A stretch of DNA of 25,489 nucleotides from an uncultured Collinsella sp. (GTDB lineage Bacteria; Actinomycetota; Coriobacteriia; Coriobacteriales; Coriobacteriaceae), in NCBI GenBank assembly GCA_902464645.1, contig CABQKL010000018.1, positions 1-25,489 of the forward strand. Reading direction: 5' to 3'. Shown here piece by piece: positions 15,526 through 23,266 of the stretch. The position numbers and the translations under genes are program-made. The notes below the pieces were generated by a model that was not told where the DNA came from, did not search any database, and worked only from the letters and a program-made list of their open reading frames with translations. Numbering within the stretch: the stretch's first letter is position 1; each line of letters starts with the position of its first letter.

Positions 15526-16401
15526 GTGTCGTGGGTCGCAGCAGCATTTGTGTCGGCTTTCTTTGCCGGCATCACATCTATCCTGGCCAAATGCGGCATC
15601 AAGCAGACCGACTCCGATGTCGCGACGGCCATTCGCACCTGCGTGGTGCTCGTTTTCGCCTGGGCAATGGCGGGCATTTCTGGATCCATTGGAACCATCG
15701 GCAGCATCGAACCCAGATCCTGGCTCTTTCTCGTCCTCTCGGGACTCGCTACCGGTGCTTCGTGGATCTGTTACTTTAAGGCGTTGGGCATCGGAGACGT
15801 CAATAAGGTCGTACCGGTCGACAAGATGAGCACCGTACTCGCCGCACTGATCGCCATCGTACTTTTTGGCGAGACGAGCAACCTTGCGGTTAAGCTCGTG
15901 GGAACCGCTGTCATCACCCTCGGCACGTTTTTAATGATCGAGAAGAAGCAGTCTGCCGGACCCGAGCAGCAGCAAGACCGGACCTGGCTCGCTTACGCCC
16001 TCGGCGCCGCCGTGTTCGCGGCGCTCACGTCCATCCTTGCCAAGGCTGGCATCGAAGGCGTCGAATCCAGCCTGGCCACGGCAATCCGTACCTGTGTGGT
16101 ACTGGTTATGGCATGGGCAATCGTGGCAGCTAAAGGCAAGATGGGCCAAGCCGTGCACGTAGACCGCTATGAACTCGTATTTCTCGCGGCATCGGGCATT
16201 GCGACTGGCGCATCGTGGCTGCTATACTACTACGCCATCGCCACAGGCCAGGTGAGCGTCGTGGTGCAGATCGACAAACTATCGATTGTCGTATCGGTAC
16301 TATTTGCGCGCCTGGCATTCAACGAAAAACTCTCACGACGCAGCGCCATCGGTCTCGCCCTCATCGTCCTGGGCACCGCCGCGCTCGCAGTTTGGAAGTA
16401 G
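15526..16401 (+). CDS. EamA-family transporter with near-duplicate halves
   Basis: 291 aa starting at GTG 15526 (GGGGAGG about 11 nt upstream, a rather long spacer). About ten helices in two EamA repeats that are unusually alike. SILAKCGI at ~18-25 with ATAIRTCVVLV (~33-43) matches SILAKAGI at ~169-176 with ATAIRTCVVLV (~184-194), and SGLATGASW (72-80) matches SGIATGASW (223-231), a constant offset of 151. This form of short two-repeat carrier is annotated as EamA or YdfC-like; the substrate is unknown. It is convergent with the EFR1 gene, the stops being 15 bp apart. Confidence 0.9.
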   Translation: MSWVAAAFVSAFFAGITSILAKCGIKQTDSDVATAIRTCVVLVFAWAMAGISGSIGTIGSIEPRSWLFLVLSGLATGASWICYFKALGIGDVNKVVPVDKMSTVLAALIAIVLFGETSNLAVKLVGTAVITLGTFLMIEKKQSAGPEQQQDRTWLAYALGAAVFAALTSILAKAGIEGVESSLATAIRTCVVLVMAWAIVAAKGKMGQAVHVDRYELVFLAASGIATGASWLLYYYAIATGQVSVVVQIDKLSIVVSVLFARLAFNEKLSRRSAIGLALIVLGTAALAVWK

Positions 16402-16420
16402 CGCGGCCAGCGGCCGCTAC
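16398..16420. terminator. Hairpin spanning two convergent stop codons
   Basis: GTAGCG/CGCTAC (16398-16403, 16415-16420) with a GC-rich inner part covers the stop codons of EamA and EFR1. No T run follows on either strand, so terminator function is uncertain. Confidence 0.35.
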
Positions 16421-17208
16421 ATCCTCACACCTGGCTTGGGATGCCTGTACTGACCGTGGGATGCCGTGCGCTTACCGTGCGAGATGGCAAATTTGGGACA
16501 ACAGTGCAGGCAACGAAGGCAGGCTGCGCACTCCGGCTTTGTCCAGACGGGAAGGCCGTCTCGCATCTCAATCGCCGCCATGGGGCAGCGCTTGGCACAC
16601 AGGCCGCAGCCGATGCAGCGATCGGCATCGACAGCAAACTTGCTCGTCTGTTGCATGCGCGGCAGCCCAATTGCGTGATACGCGCACGATGCAAACAGAG
16701 GCACGCGATGGCGCATCATGTTGCCCGTGCGGCGCGCCCGCACCGCCTCGATCACGGCATCAATCTGCGCCTCGGCAGCCCTATTGATACCCTCAACCTT
16801 TTGAGGGTCAGACAGGTCGAAAACAGGCGTCCAGGTATCGGGCATCTTGACGCTCATCGCCGCATCTAACTCAAGCCCACGCTCGTGTAGCAGATCGCGG
16901 GCGAACTTGGCCGATTGCCCGGTCGTCGAACCATATGTCGAGACATAGAACGTATAGGGGCGCTCGCCGCCCTTTGTGCCGGCAGCAACCGATAGGTCGA
17001 CAGTCTTCAAAAACTCGATCATTGGCGTCGGCAAGCCCCAGGCGTATACCGGGGCGACAAACCCCAGCCGACAGGGACCTTCCATCACAGCAAGGTGAAG
17101 GATCTCGGCATCAAAGCGCTCAATCGACATAACTTTGTCGCTTGTCGCCGCTGCAATGCGACGCGTCACATGCTCGCTGTTCCCTGTCGCGCTAAAGTAC
17201 AGGATCAT
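16417..17208 (-). CDS. EFR1-type flavodoxin-ferredoxin protein
   Basis: 263 aa from ATG 17208 (AGGGG upstream). The N-terminus MILYFSATGNSEHVTRRIA is the flavodoxin FMN-phosphate loop, and APVYAWGLPTPMIEFL and YVSTYGSTTGQSA complete the flavin site. The C-terminal third has two 4Fe-4S motifs: CIGCGLCAKRCP and CAACLRCLHCCP. Such fused redox proteins (EFR1 family) are common in anaerobic Firmicutes and Coriobacteria; they probably shuttle electrons, with partners unknown. It follows the ClC gene by 35 bp on the same strand and is probably co-transcribed. Confidence 0.92.
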   Translation of the reverse strand: MILYFSATGNSEHVTRRIAAATSDKVMSIERFDAEILHLAVMEGPCRLGFVAPVYAWGLPTPMIEFLKTVDLSVAAGTKGGERPYTFYVSTYGSTTGQSAKFARDLLHERGLELDAAMSVKMPDTWTPVFDLSDPQKVEGINRAAEAQIDAVIEAVRARRTGNMMRHRVPLFASCAYHAIGLPRMQQTSKFAVDADRCIGCGLCAKRCPMAAIEMRDGLPVWTKPECAACLRCLHCCPKFAISHGKRTASHGQYRHPKPGVRM

Positions 17209-17243
17209 CTCGTACCCCTGGAATTGACTCGTGAAAAACCGCG

Positions 17244-18548
17244 CTACTTGCGCAGCGGCTTGGGCAGCGGAATGCCGGCGGCGATGGCTGCGGCAATGAT
17301 CATGCAGACGATGCCCTTGAGCGGGAAACACATAAGCAGCAGGCCCACAACCATGACAGGCTGGCGCATGACGGCGCCCATCGTCGATGCCGTGCAGACG
17401 GCGACGCAAAAGACCGGATCTGCGCCGGTGAGGATGGCAAGGCCATAACCCAGGCTCACGCCCGAGAAGATAACCGGGAAGAAGTGGCCGCCGCGCCAGC
17501 CCATGTTGATGAGGGCGGGGGTCAGCATGGCCTTAACAAGACCGGTCGCGATGAGCACACCGGCGGGGATGGTCAGATAGGTTTCCATGAGCACGTCGGC
17601 CTGCGTCTCGCCGGCAAACATGGCGTAGGGCAGGACCGTTCCGCAGATGGCGAGCGCCAGACCAGCCAGCATTGCCTTGACGACAGGGCGCTCCCCTAGG
17701 GCATGGGACAGCGCCTCGCTTGCATGCTCGGAGACAAAGTACAGCCAACCGCATACGGTACCGACCAACGCCAGCGGAATGAGCCAGACAAGTTCCAGAT
17801 TGCCCACCTCGGCGGACTCGAACCTGGGCATGCCCATGCCGCCGCCCACAAGCTGGCCAAGCAGCAGGTAGGTGCCCAGACCGCCAGCAATCGCAATGCC
17901 GTAGACCACCGTCTTTTGCGCCTTGGGCAGCTTGATGGTGATCTCGCCGGATGCGGACTCATCGTCGGCGCCTTCGCCCTGGCCGTCGGCGCTACCGGCG
18001 AGCGGCGCCACAAAGCCAAAGACGGGCGCGGTAAAGAGCGCCGTCAGGGCAGCCTGGGTGCCCAGCAGCGTGAGCTCCCTAAACTCGGCGCCAAAGCGAC
18101 GCATGCGGTCGCCGACCCAGCTGCACAGTCCCGCGATGACGCCGGTCAGGCCAGCCTCCGGTCCAATGCTGCCGCCAAACAGCAGCGGCAGCAATGCCGC
18201 GAGCGAAAGCTTGCCCAGATTGTCATACGGGTAGCATCCGTCTTGTTTGACCTTGACCATCACCTGGTTGAGATCGTCGGTCTTGGTACCCGTAATCTTT
18301 TCGTACAGACCGATCAGCAGGCCGCCCAGCAAGCAGACGAAAAACGGGTACGGCAGAAAGCCAAACGGGCCGCTGGCAAGCTCGGGCGAAGCGACGCCCA
18401 GCGCGTGCGGAATCTCGGTCCATAGATAGTCGATACCGTGCTCCATCACAAAAAAGAACAGCCAGACTGCGGCACCCGCGAGTGTGCCGGTCACGGCAAC
18501 GCTGACCAAAAACAGCGCTCGGTTCGTGGGTTTAGCGAGCTTATCCAT
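17244..18548 (-). CDS. ClC-family chloride channel or transporter
   Basis: 434 aa, about 11-12 hydrophobic helices. GGGAGG precedes ATG 18548. The core ClC signature GGSIGPEAGLTGVIAGL (from 125) keeps the gating glutamate (E131). The usual first selectivity motif GSGIP is not visible, as in the YfeO-like branch of the family, so ion selectivity is uncertain (chloride, fluoride or other). A charged insert (GQGEGADDESASGEITIKLP) lies between two helices near residue 190. C-terminal GWRGGHFFPVIFSGVSLGYG is the second conserved pore region. Its own promoter is visible; the EFR1 gene follows. Confidence 0.88.
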   Translation of the reverse strand: MDKLAKPTNRALFLVSVAVTGTLAGAAVWLFFFVMEHGIDYLWTEIPHALGVASPELASGPFGFLPYPFFVCLLGGLLIGLYEKITGTKTDDLNQVMVKVKQDGCYPYDNLGKLSLAALLPLLFGGSIGPEAGLTGVIAGLCSWVGDRMRRFGAEFRELTLLGTQAALTALFTAPVFGFVAPLAGSADGQGEGADDESASGEITIKLPKAQKTVVYGIAIAGGLGTYLLLGQLVGGGMGMPRFESAEVGNLELVWLIPLALVGTVCGWLYFVSEHASEALSHALGERPVVKAMLAGLALAICGTVLPYAMFAGETQADVLMETYLTIPAGVLIATGLVKAMLTPALINMGWRGGHFFPVIFSGVSLGYGLAILTGADPVFCVAVCTASTMGAVMRQPVMVVGLLLMCFPLKGIVCMIIAAAIAAGIPLPKPLRK

Positions 18549-18587
18549 CGGGTCCTCCCGCGGTCAAAGTCGACATAGATACGTTTT

Positions 18588-18614
18588 ATTGTAGAGCGAG
18601 TGTAGCCCAGTCAA
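18588..18614 (-). promoter_or_regulatory. Promoter of the ClC-EFR1 operon
   Basis: On the minus strand TTGACT (18614-18609) and TACAAT (18593-18588) with a 15-bp spacer, shorter than ideal, 39 nt before the ClC ATG. Confidence 0.5.
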
Positions 18615-18673
18615 GCCAACCGTCTGCGCTGCAAACGGAGCCACCGGGGACCACGGCGGGACAGGCTCAAGGC

Positions 18674-19207
18674 TTATCCGTTGATAATTGATGCGATTTC
18701 GCACAGATCCTCGGCAAAGTAAATGCCTTGCTGGCGCTGCGGGCTCGATAAACCCTTATCAATCATGTGCCCGAGCAGCGCCTTAATATCGTTGTAGTAA
18801 CCCCCGAGGTTGTACAAGATGCACGGCGCATCCAAATGCCCCAACGATACCGCGGACATAACCTCGGCAATCTCCTCGAGCGTGCCCGTGCCGCCCGGAA
18901 AGGCAATGAACGCATCGCCGAGCTCGATCATCTTTGCCTTACGCTCTGCCATATCACTCGTCACGATAAGGTCGTCGATTCCGTCGTGCTGAAACTCGGC
19001 CTCGATAAAAAAGCTCGGCTCCACACCCGTCACATGTCCGCCGGCATCGAGCACGCTATCGGCGAGCGCACCCATCAGACCCGACTTGGACCCGCCGTAC
19101 ACGAGCGCGTGCCCGTTAGCGCCGATCCAGTTACCCAGCTCCTGCACCGCGGACAGAAACGCCGGGTCATTGCCGGCACTGGCACCCAGGTACACGGTGA
19201 TATTCAT
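18674..19207 (-). CDS. LOG-family protein (TIGR00730 type nucleotide phosphoribohydrolase)
   Basis: 177 aa. AGGGGG precedes ATG 19207. The Rossmann-like start MNITVYLGASAG, YGGSKSGLMGALADSVL (37-53) and the catalytic PGGTGTLEE (104-112) are all present, with the MAERKAKM segment (86-93). Family members release the base from nucleoside 5'-monophosphates, making free cytokinins in plants; in bacteria the role is broader and often unknown. It starts 36 bp after the K+-channel-like gene on the same strand and is probably co-transcribed with it. Confidence 0.92.
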   Translation of the reverse strand: MNITVYLGASAGNDPAFLSAVQELGNWIGANGHALVYGGSKSGLMGALADSVLDAGGHVTGVEPSFFIEAEFQHDGIDDLIVTSDMAERKAKMIELGDAFIAFPGGTGTLEEIAEVMSAVSLGHLDAPCILYNLGGYYNDIKALLGHMIDKGLSSPQRQQGIYFAEDLCEIASIING

Positions 19208-19243
19208 ATTCAGTCCCCCTCATTGTGACGCGCGACGCCCGCT

Positions 19244-19669
19244 CTAGCGTTGGCGGCGCCGATATTCGCGCACGCGGCGCGACAGATCGGCGAGCTGGTC
19301 GCGATCGAGCTCTTCCAAATGCTCAAGATCGTCTATAAAGCGCGCCATGGTGTCCTTTTGACGCATCTTGATGAGCGTATTGCAGTAGTTCACCGCCACG
19401 CCCGTGAGCATGGCGATGTAGAAGATGCTAATAACGCTCAAGACGACGGTAATAGCGCGGGCAACCGGTGTTTCGGCCGGAATGTCGCCAAAGCCGATGG
19501 TCGAGACCGTCTCAAAGCTAAACCAAAGTCCATCGCCAAAGGTGAGGGTCGTAGGCTCGGACAGCCAGACGGCCGTCGAGCACAGCAGGTAAAAGATAAG
19601 AAACAAGCCCGTGATGCGCGCAAAGCCAGCCTGTCGCAGCACATCGGCAAGCGTCCTCAACTTGTTCAT
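19244..19669 (-). CDS. Two-helix potassium-channel-like protein
   Basis: 141 aa from ATG 19669 (AAGGGG upstream). A longer reading to 19720 runs into a palindromic repeat and lacks a ribosome binding site. Helix 1 is ITGLFLIFYLLCSTAVWL (~19-36), then a pore loop with the selectivity filter TIGFGD (57-62), then helix 2 VVLSVISIFYIAMLTGVAV (~75-93). The charged C-terminal tail (FIDDLEHLEELDRDQLADLS) is helical and may form a coiled coil; no RCK domain is present. Members of this Ion_trans_2 group conduct K+ as tetramers. First gene of a pair with the LOG gene. Confidence 0.9.
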   Translation of the reverse strand: MNKLRTLADVLRQAGFARITGLFLIFYLLCSTAVWLSEPTTLTFGDGLWFSFETVSTIGFGDIPAETPVARAITVVLSVISIFYIAMLTGVAVNYCNTLIKMRQKDTMARFIDDLEHLEELDRDQLADLSRRVREYRRRQR

Positions 19670-19713
19670 CGCGACCCCTTTTCCCAGACGACCAATCTCG
19701 TTCGCTCGGTATT

Positions 19714-19789
19714 GTCCCACAACCGGCAGTTAGGGACGTTCCTTTTGTGCCGGCAGAAAGGGACTGTCTCCAACTGCCGGTTGTGGGAC
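19714..19789. repeat. Intergenic dispersed repeat, copy 2 (long perfect palindrome)
   Basis: GTCCCACAACCGGCAGTT (19714-19731) and its exact complement AACTGCCGGTTGTGGGAC (19772-19789) form an 18-bp stem. Inside, GGGAC/GTCTC (one G-T pair) and GTTCCTTT/AAAGGGAC extend it, so the whole 76 nt can fold as one hairpin. Its centre matches copy 1 at 5013-5090 in opposite orientation. It lies between the K+-channel gene and the divergent sensor kinase gene. Confidence 0.85.
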
Positions 19790-19869
19790 CGTCTAGCGGT
19801 GCTGCTGCCGACTGGGCAGGCGGAGCTGGTATTCTTATGCGGTAATGTCTCGATTCGTTAGGATTGCAT

Positions 19870-22674
19870 GTGAGAGCTGCCACTGTCCTTCGTTCAGTTA
19901 TATGTCGCGCTCTGGTCGTTGCGCTTACCGCGCTCACCGTACTGAGCGCCGTCGCGCCCGCCCCCGCCTTTGCCGCCGACTCCGATCAGCAAGTCAAGAC
20001 AGTCCGCGTCGGCTGGCTCGTCAACAACGAGGGCTTCCAGGACGGCACTCCCGGCGAGCGTCTCTCGGGATGGGGCTACGAGTACCTCCAGACCCTGTCG
20101 TACTACACGCCCGGCTGGCGGTACGAATACGTCACCGGCACCTTCACCGAGCTTATGGACATGCTCGAGGCGGGCGAGATCGACCTCATGCCCAACATCT
20201 CCTACTCCGAGGAACGCGCCCAAAAGCTGCTCTTTTCCTCGAACCCCGAGGGCACCGAACGCTACTACATCTACGCCAGGCCCGATCGCGACGATCTGGC
20301 CAAGGGTGACCCCCAAGCGCTCCAGGGCCTTACCATCGGCTACAACCCCGGCGTTATGCAAACCTTCGTTGGCCAGCAGTGGCTCACCAACGAAGGAATC
20401 GCCTGCACATACAGGGAGTATGACGGAGACTCCGTTCTCTTTGACGCGCTCGCAAACAACGAGGTCGATGCCGTCATCATGAATGACACGATCTCGTCGC
20501 CCAGTGCCTCCCCCATGTTCTACATTGGTTCGAGCGACTACTACTTTGCCGTTCCCAAAAGCCGCCCCGACCTGATGAACGACATCAATGCTGCCATGAC
20601 GGCAATCGCCCGCGTCAACCCACGCTATAACGACGAAGTCAAATCTAGCTACTCGACCCAAAACAGCGGTTCATCATCGCTCAACGGCCCCGAATGTTCC
20701 TGGCTCAAAGCAAATGACAACACTATCACGCTCGGCTACATTACGGGCAAACTCCCCTACTGTAACGAAGACGAAGACGGCGAAATGGAAGGTTCGCTCG
20801 CATCGCTTGCGACGACGCTGCACGATAAATTTGGCATTACGGTCAAAACCGTCGCCTTTGATAGCTACAAGATGATGTCAAAGGCCCTGTCAAAGGGAAG
20901 CATAGACGTTGCGCTGCCGGTATACCGAGATTACTGGTTTGCCGAGCAAACAGGCGTTGTGCAGTCGGTATCGTTGGGGACCATGTCCCTCACCGCCATC
21001 CACACCGGCAGCGACCTGAACAAAGACCTTCAGAGCATCGCCTGTACCAAATCATCGTTTATCAACAAAAATGCACTTGAAAGTCTGTTCCCCACGGCGA
21101 CCGTAACCGAATACCAATCCGACGATGAAGCGTTCGACGCCCTCAGGAAGGGAACGGTGCACTGCATCGTCGCTCCCAGTTCACGCGTAAAAACCATCGG
21201 CGACCGTTATGATCTCGAGGACTGCGAGACGGTCGAGCTCCCTGACACCTGTGAGCTCTCGTGCTGGATTTCTCGTGGCAAGCCCGAACTGCTGGGAATC
21301 ATTAATAAGGGCATCATCAATGCCGGCGAATCGCTCTCCGCCAGCAGCTACTCCTCAACGTCGTACACGGCACAGGAATCGGACACGTTCCAGTTTCTCT
21401 ACCGCAACCGCATCGTCATTGCGGCAGTCGTCATCTGCATTTTGCTCACCGGCATCGTCATCCTTGTCTGGTCGCTTCACCGCGCGCAGAAAGAACAGCA
21501 GAAAGCCGATGCCGCCAACGCCGCTAAGACGGCATTCCTCACGCGCATGAGCCACGACATCCGTACGCCACTCAACGGCATCCTGGGTCTTATCGAAATT
21601 GAGGAATTGAAAGACGGCGACATGCAGGCCGCCCGCGAAAGCCGCGCCAAGGCGCGTGTTGCCGCCAATCACCTACTCTCGCTGATCAACGACATCCTCG
21701 AGATGGGCAAAATCGAAGACCGCAAGCTAACTCTGGAACATGCGCCTTTTAACCTCAAAGAGCTCTGTGACGATACGCTGGTGCTGTGCAAGCTCCGCGC
21801 ATCCGATAACGGCATCACAATGCAGGACAATAGTCTGCCGTACGCCACGGGGCCATACATGATCGGCAGTCCCACCCATATCCGACAGATCATAATCAAC
21901 CTGTTAGACAACAGCATTAAGTACAACAAGCGCGGCGGCTCCGTCACCTTTAGCTCAAAGACCAAGCCACTCGATAACGGGCGCGTGCTCTTTTGCTTTA
22001 GCGTTTCGGATACCGGCATTGGCATGGCTCCCGAGTTTTTAAAGCATATCTATGAACCGTTTGCCCAAGAAGGTGACGATGCGCGCAGCAAGTTCCAAGG
22101 AACCGGCATGGGCATGCCAATCGTCAAGTCGCTTATTGAACTGATGGGCGGTACGATTGAGATTTCGAGTGAGGTTGGCGTGGGGAGTACGTTCAACGTC
22201 CAGATTCCGCTCGATATCGACAAGAACCCCCAGGCGCGGACGGATACGGTCGAGAAGGCGCTCGACTGCTCGCTTGCCAACATGAACGTGCTGCTCGCCG
22301 AAGACAACGAATTGAATGCCGAGATTGCCCAGGCGCTGCTAGAATCCGAGGGCGTCGTGGTCACCCGCGCCGTCAACGGCAACGAAGTCGTCGATCTGTA
22401 CCTGTCTCATCCCGCCGGCAGCTTCGATGCGATCCTGATGGACATTATGATGCCGGACATGGACGGTTACGAGGCAACCCGCGCGATTCGTCTGAGCGAG
22501 AAGGTCGATGCAGCCGATATCCCCATCATCGCGCTCACCGCCAACGCCTTTGCCGAAGACGCCCAGGCGGCACACGATGCCGGCATGAACGCCCATCTGT
22601 CCAAACCGCTCGACTTTAACAAGCTCAAAAACATACTCGCCCGCATCAAGAAAAACGGATCCGTTTCGCTATAG
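19870..22674 (+). CDS. Hybrid sensor histidine kinase with two periplasmic substrate-binding-like domains
   Basis: 934 aa from GTG 19870, chosen because TTAGGA at 19858-19863 gives a proper 6-nt spacer; the TTG at 19864 is too close. A signal segment (VICRALVVALTALTVLSAV) is followed by two SBP_bac_3-like domains: the first from VRVGWLVNNEGFQD, the second from ITLGYITGKLPYCNEDEDGE. A membrane helix lies at ~514-535 (IVIAAVVICILLTGIVILVW). HisKA has SHDIRTPLNG with phospho-His562; the ATPase domain has N677 (NLLDNSIKYN), DTGIGM (714-719) and GTGMGMP. The receiver domain has phospho-Asp858 (LMDIMMPDMDG) and the late SKPLD. It resembles BvgS/EvgS-type sensors, which bind small ligands such as amino acids, but lacks an HPt domain. 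No partner regulator is nearby. Confidence 0.93.
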   Translation: MRAATVLRSVICRALVVALTALTVLSAVAPAPAFAADSDQQVKTVRVGWLVNNEGFQDGTPGERLSGWGYEYLQTLSYYTPGWRYEYVTGTFTELMDMLEAGEIDLMPNISYSEERAQKLLFSSNPEGTERYYIYARPDRDDLAKGDPQALQGLTIGYNPGVMQTFVGQQWLTNEGIACTYREYDGDSVLFDALANNEVDAVIMNDTISSPSASPMFYIGSSDYYFAVPKSRPDLMNDINAAMTAIARVNPRYNDEVKSSYSTQNSGSSSLNGPECSWLKANDNTITLGYITGKLPYCNEDEDGEMEGSLASLATTLHDKFGITVKTVAFDSYKMMSKALSKGSIDVALPVYRDYWFAEQTGVVQSVSLGTMSLTAIHTGSDLNKDLQSIACTKSSFINKNALESLFPTATVTEYQSDDEAFDALRKGTVHCIVAPSSRVKTIGDRYDLEDCETVELPDTCELSCWISRGKPELLGIINKGIINAGESLSASSYSSTSYTAQESDTFQFLYRNRIVIAAVVICILLTGIVILVWSLHRAQKEQQKADAANAAKTAFLTRMSHDIRTPLNGILGLIEIEELKDGDMQAARESRAKARVAANHLLSLINDILEMGKIEDRKLTLEHAPFNLKELCDDTLVLCKLRASDNGITMQDNSLPYATGPYMIGSPTHIRQIIINLLDNSIKYNKRGGSVTFSSKTKPLDNGRVLFCFSVSDTGIGMAPEFLKHIYEPFAQEGDDARSKFQGTGMGMPIVKSLIELMGGTIEISSEVGVGSTFNVQIPLDIDKNPQARTDTVEKALDCSLANMNVLLAEDNELNAEIAQALLESEGVVVTRAVNGNEVVDLYLSHPAGSFDAILMDIMMPDMDGYEATRAIRLSEKVDAADIPIIALTANAFAEDAQAAHDAGMNAHLSKPLDFNKLKNILARIKKNGSVSL

Positions 22675-22716
22675 TTTGTGCTCAACCACCACGCACGACC
22701 AGAAAGGAAGCCAACG

Positions 22717-23196
22717 ATGTTTAGGCCCTTACGTCGAAAGAAACGCGCCATCACCGACGAGGAAGCGCGCAAACTGCTCGCCACCTGCAAGCGCGGCGTC
22801 TTTGCCGTCAACGGCGACGATGGCTACCCGTACGCCATTCCCGTCAACTACTTCTTTGACGCCGAGCACGACAAGATTTATTTCCATGGCGCCAAGGCCG
22901 GCCACAAGGTCGACGCACTCAAGCGCGATGACAAGGTCTGCTTTACCGTATATGGCAACGAGTGGTACCAGGACGGCGACTGGGCTCCCTACGTTATGAG
23001 CACCGTGGTCTTTGGCCGCTGTCGCCTGGCGAATGACACCCCCGCGTTTATCGAGGACAAAGTCCGCCAGCTCGCCCTTAAGTACTACCCTTCTGCCGAA
23101 GAAGTCGAAGAGGAAATCGCCAAAGACATCAAGGGCGTCCAGCTTTACGAAATTTCGATTGAGCATCTTTGCGGTAAGCAGATTCAAGAAAAGTAA
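22717..23196 (+). CDS. Pyridoxamine 5'-phosphate oxidase-like flavin protein (NimA-like)
   Basis: 159 aa from ATG 22717 (AAAGGAAG upstream); the longer frame to 22678 has no such signal. The split-barrel fold is recognised by RGVFAVNGDDGYPYAIPVNY (~26-45), KIYFHGAKAGHKVDALKRDD (~52-71), KVCFTVYG and a MSTVVFGRC strand. Members bind FMN and reduce varied substrates; the NimA subgroup includes nitroimidazole reductases, but most gut homologues are uncharacterised, so no resistance is claimed. It lies 42 bp after the sensor kinase on the same strand and could be co-transcribed. Confidence 0.87.
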   Translation: MFRPLRRKKRAITDEEARKLLATCKRGVFAVNGDDGYPYAIPVNYFFDAEHDKIYFHGAKAGHKVDALKRDDKVCFTVYGNEWYQDGDWAPYVMSTVVFGRCRLANDTPAFIEDKVRQLALKYYPSAEEVEEEIAKDIKGVQLYEISIEHLCGKQIQEK

Positions 23197-23224
23197 GCCT
23201 CAAGAACAGGCGTCACAAATGGCA

Positions 23225-23264
23225 ATATGGCCCGGTTCCAACCCACCTTGGAACCGGGCCATAT
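23225..23264. terminator. Bidirectional terminator between the PNPOx-like gene and the second kinase
   Basis: Perfect 17-bp stem ATATGGCCCGGTTCCAA (23225-23241) / TTGGAACCGGGCCATAT (23248-23264) with a 6-nt loop. T runs are poor on both sides, but the position between two convergent stops (23196 and 23267) and the stem strength support it. Confidence 0.75.
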
Positions 23265-23266
23265 GC

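Noticed and set aside
15332..15829. 165-aa plus-strand frame across the repeat and EamA gene
   Set aside because: Ser/Arg/Pro-rich shadow that overlaps a clear transporter and the inverted repeat arm; no domain.
19670..19720. 17-residue N-terminal extension of the K+-channel-like protein
   Set aside because: It runs into the palindromic repeat and lacks a ribosome binding site; ATG 19669 has AAGGGG.
22678..22716. Longer start of the PNPOx-like protein
   Set aside because: No ribosome binding site before 22678, whereas ATG 22717 follows AAAGGAAG and matches the family start.
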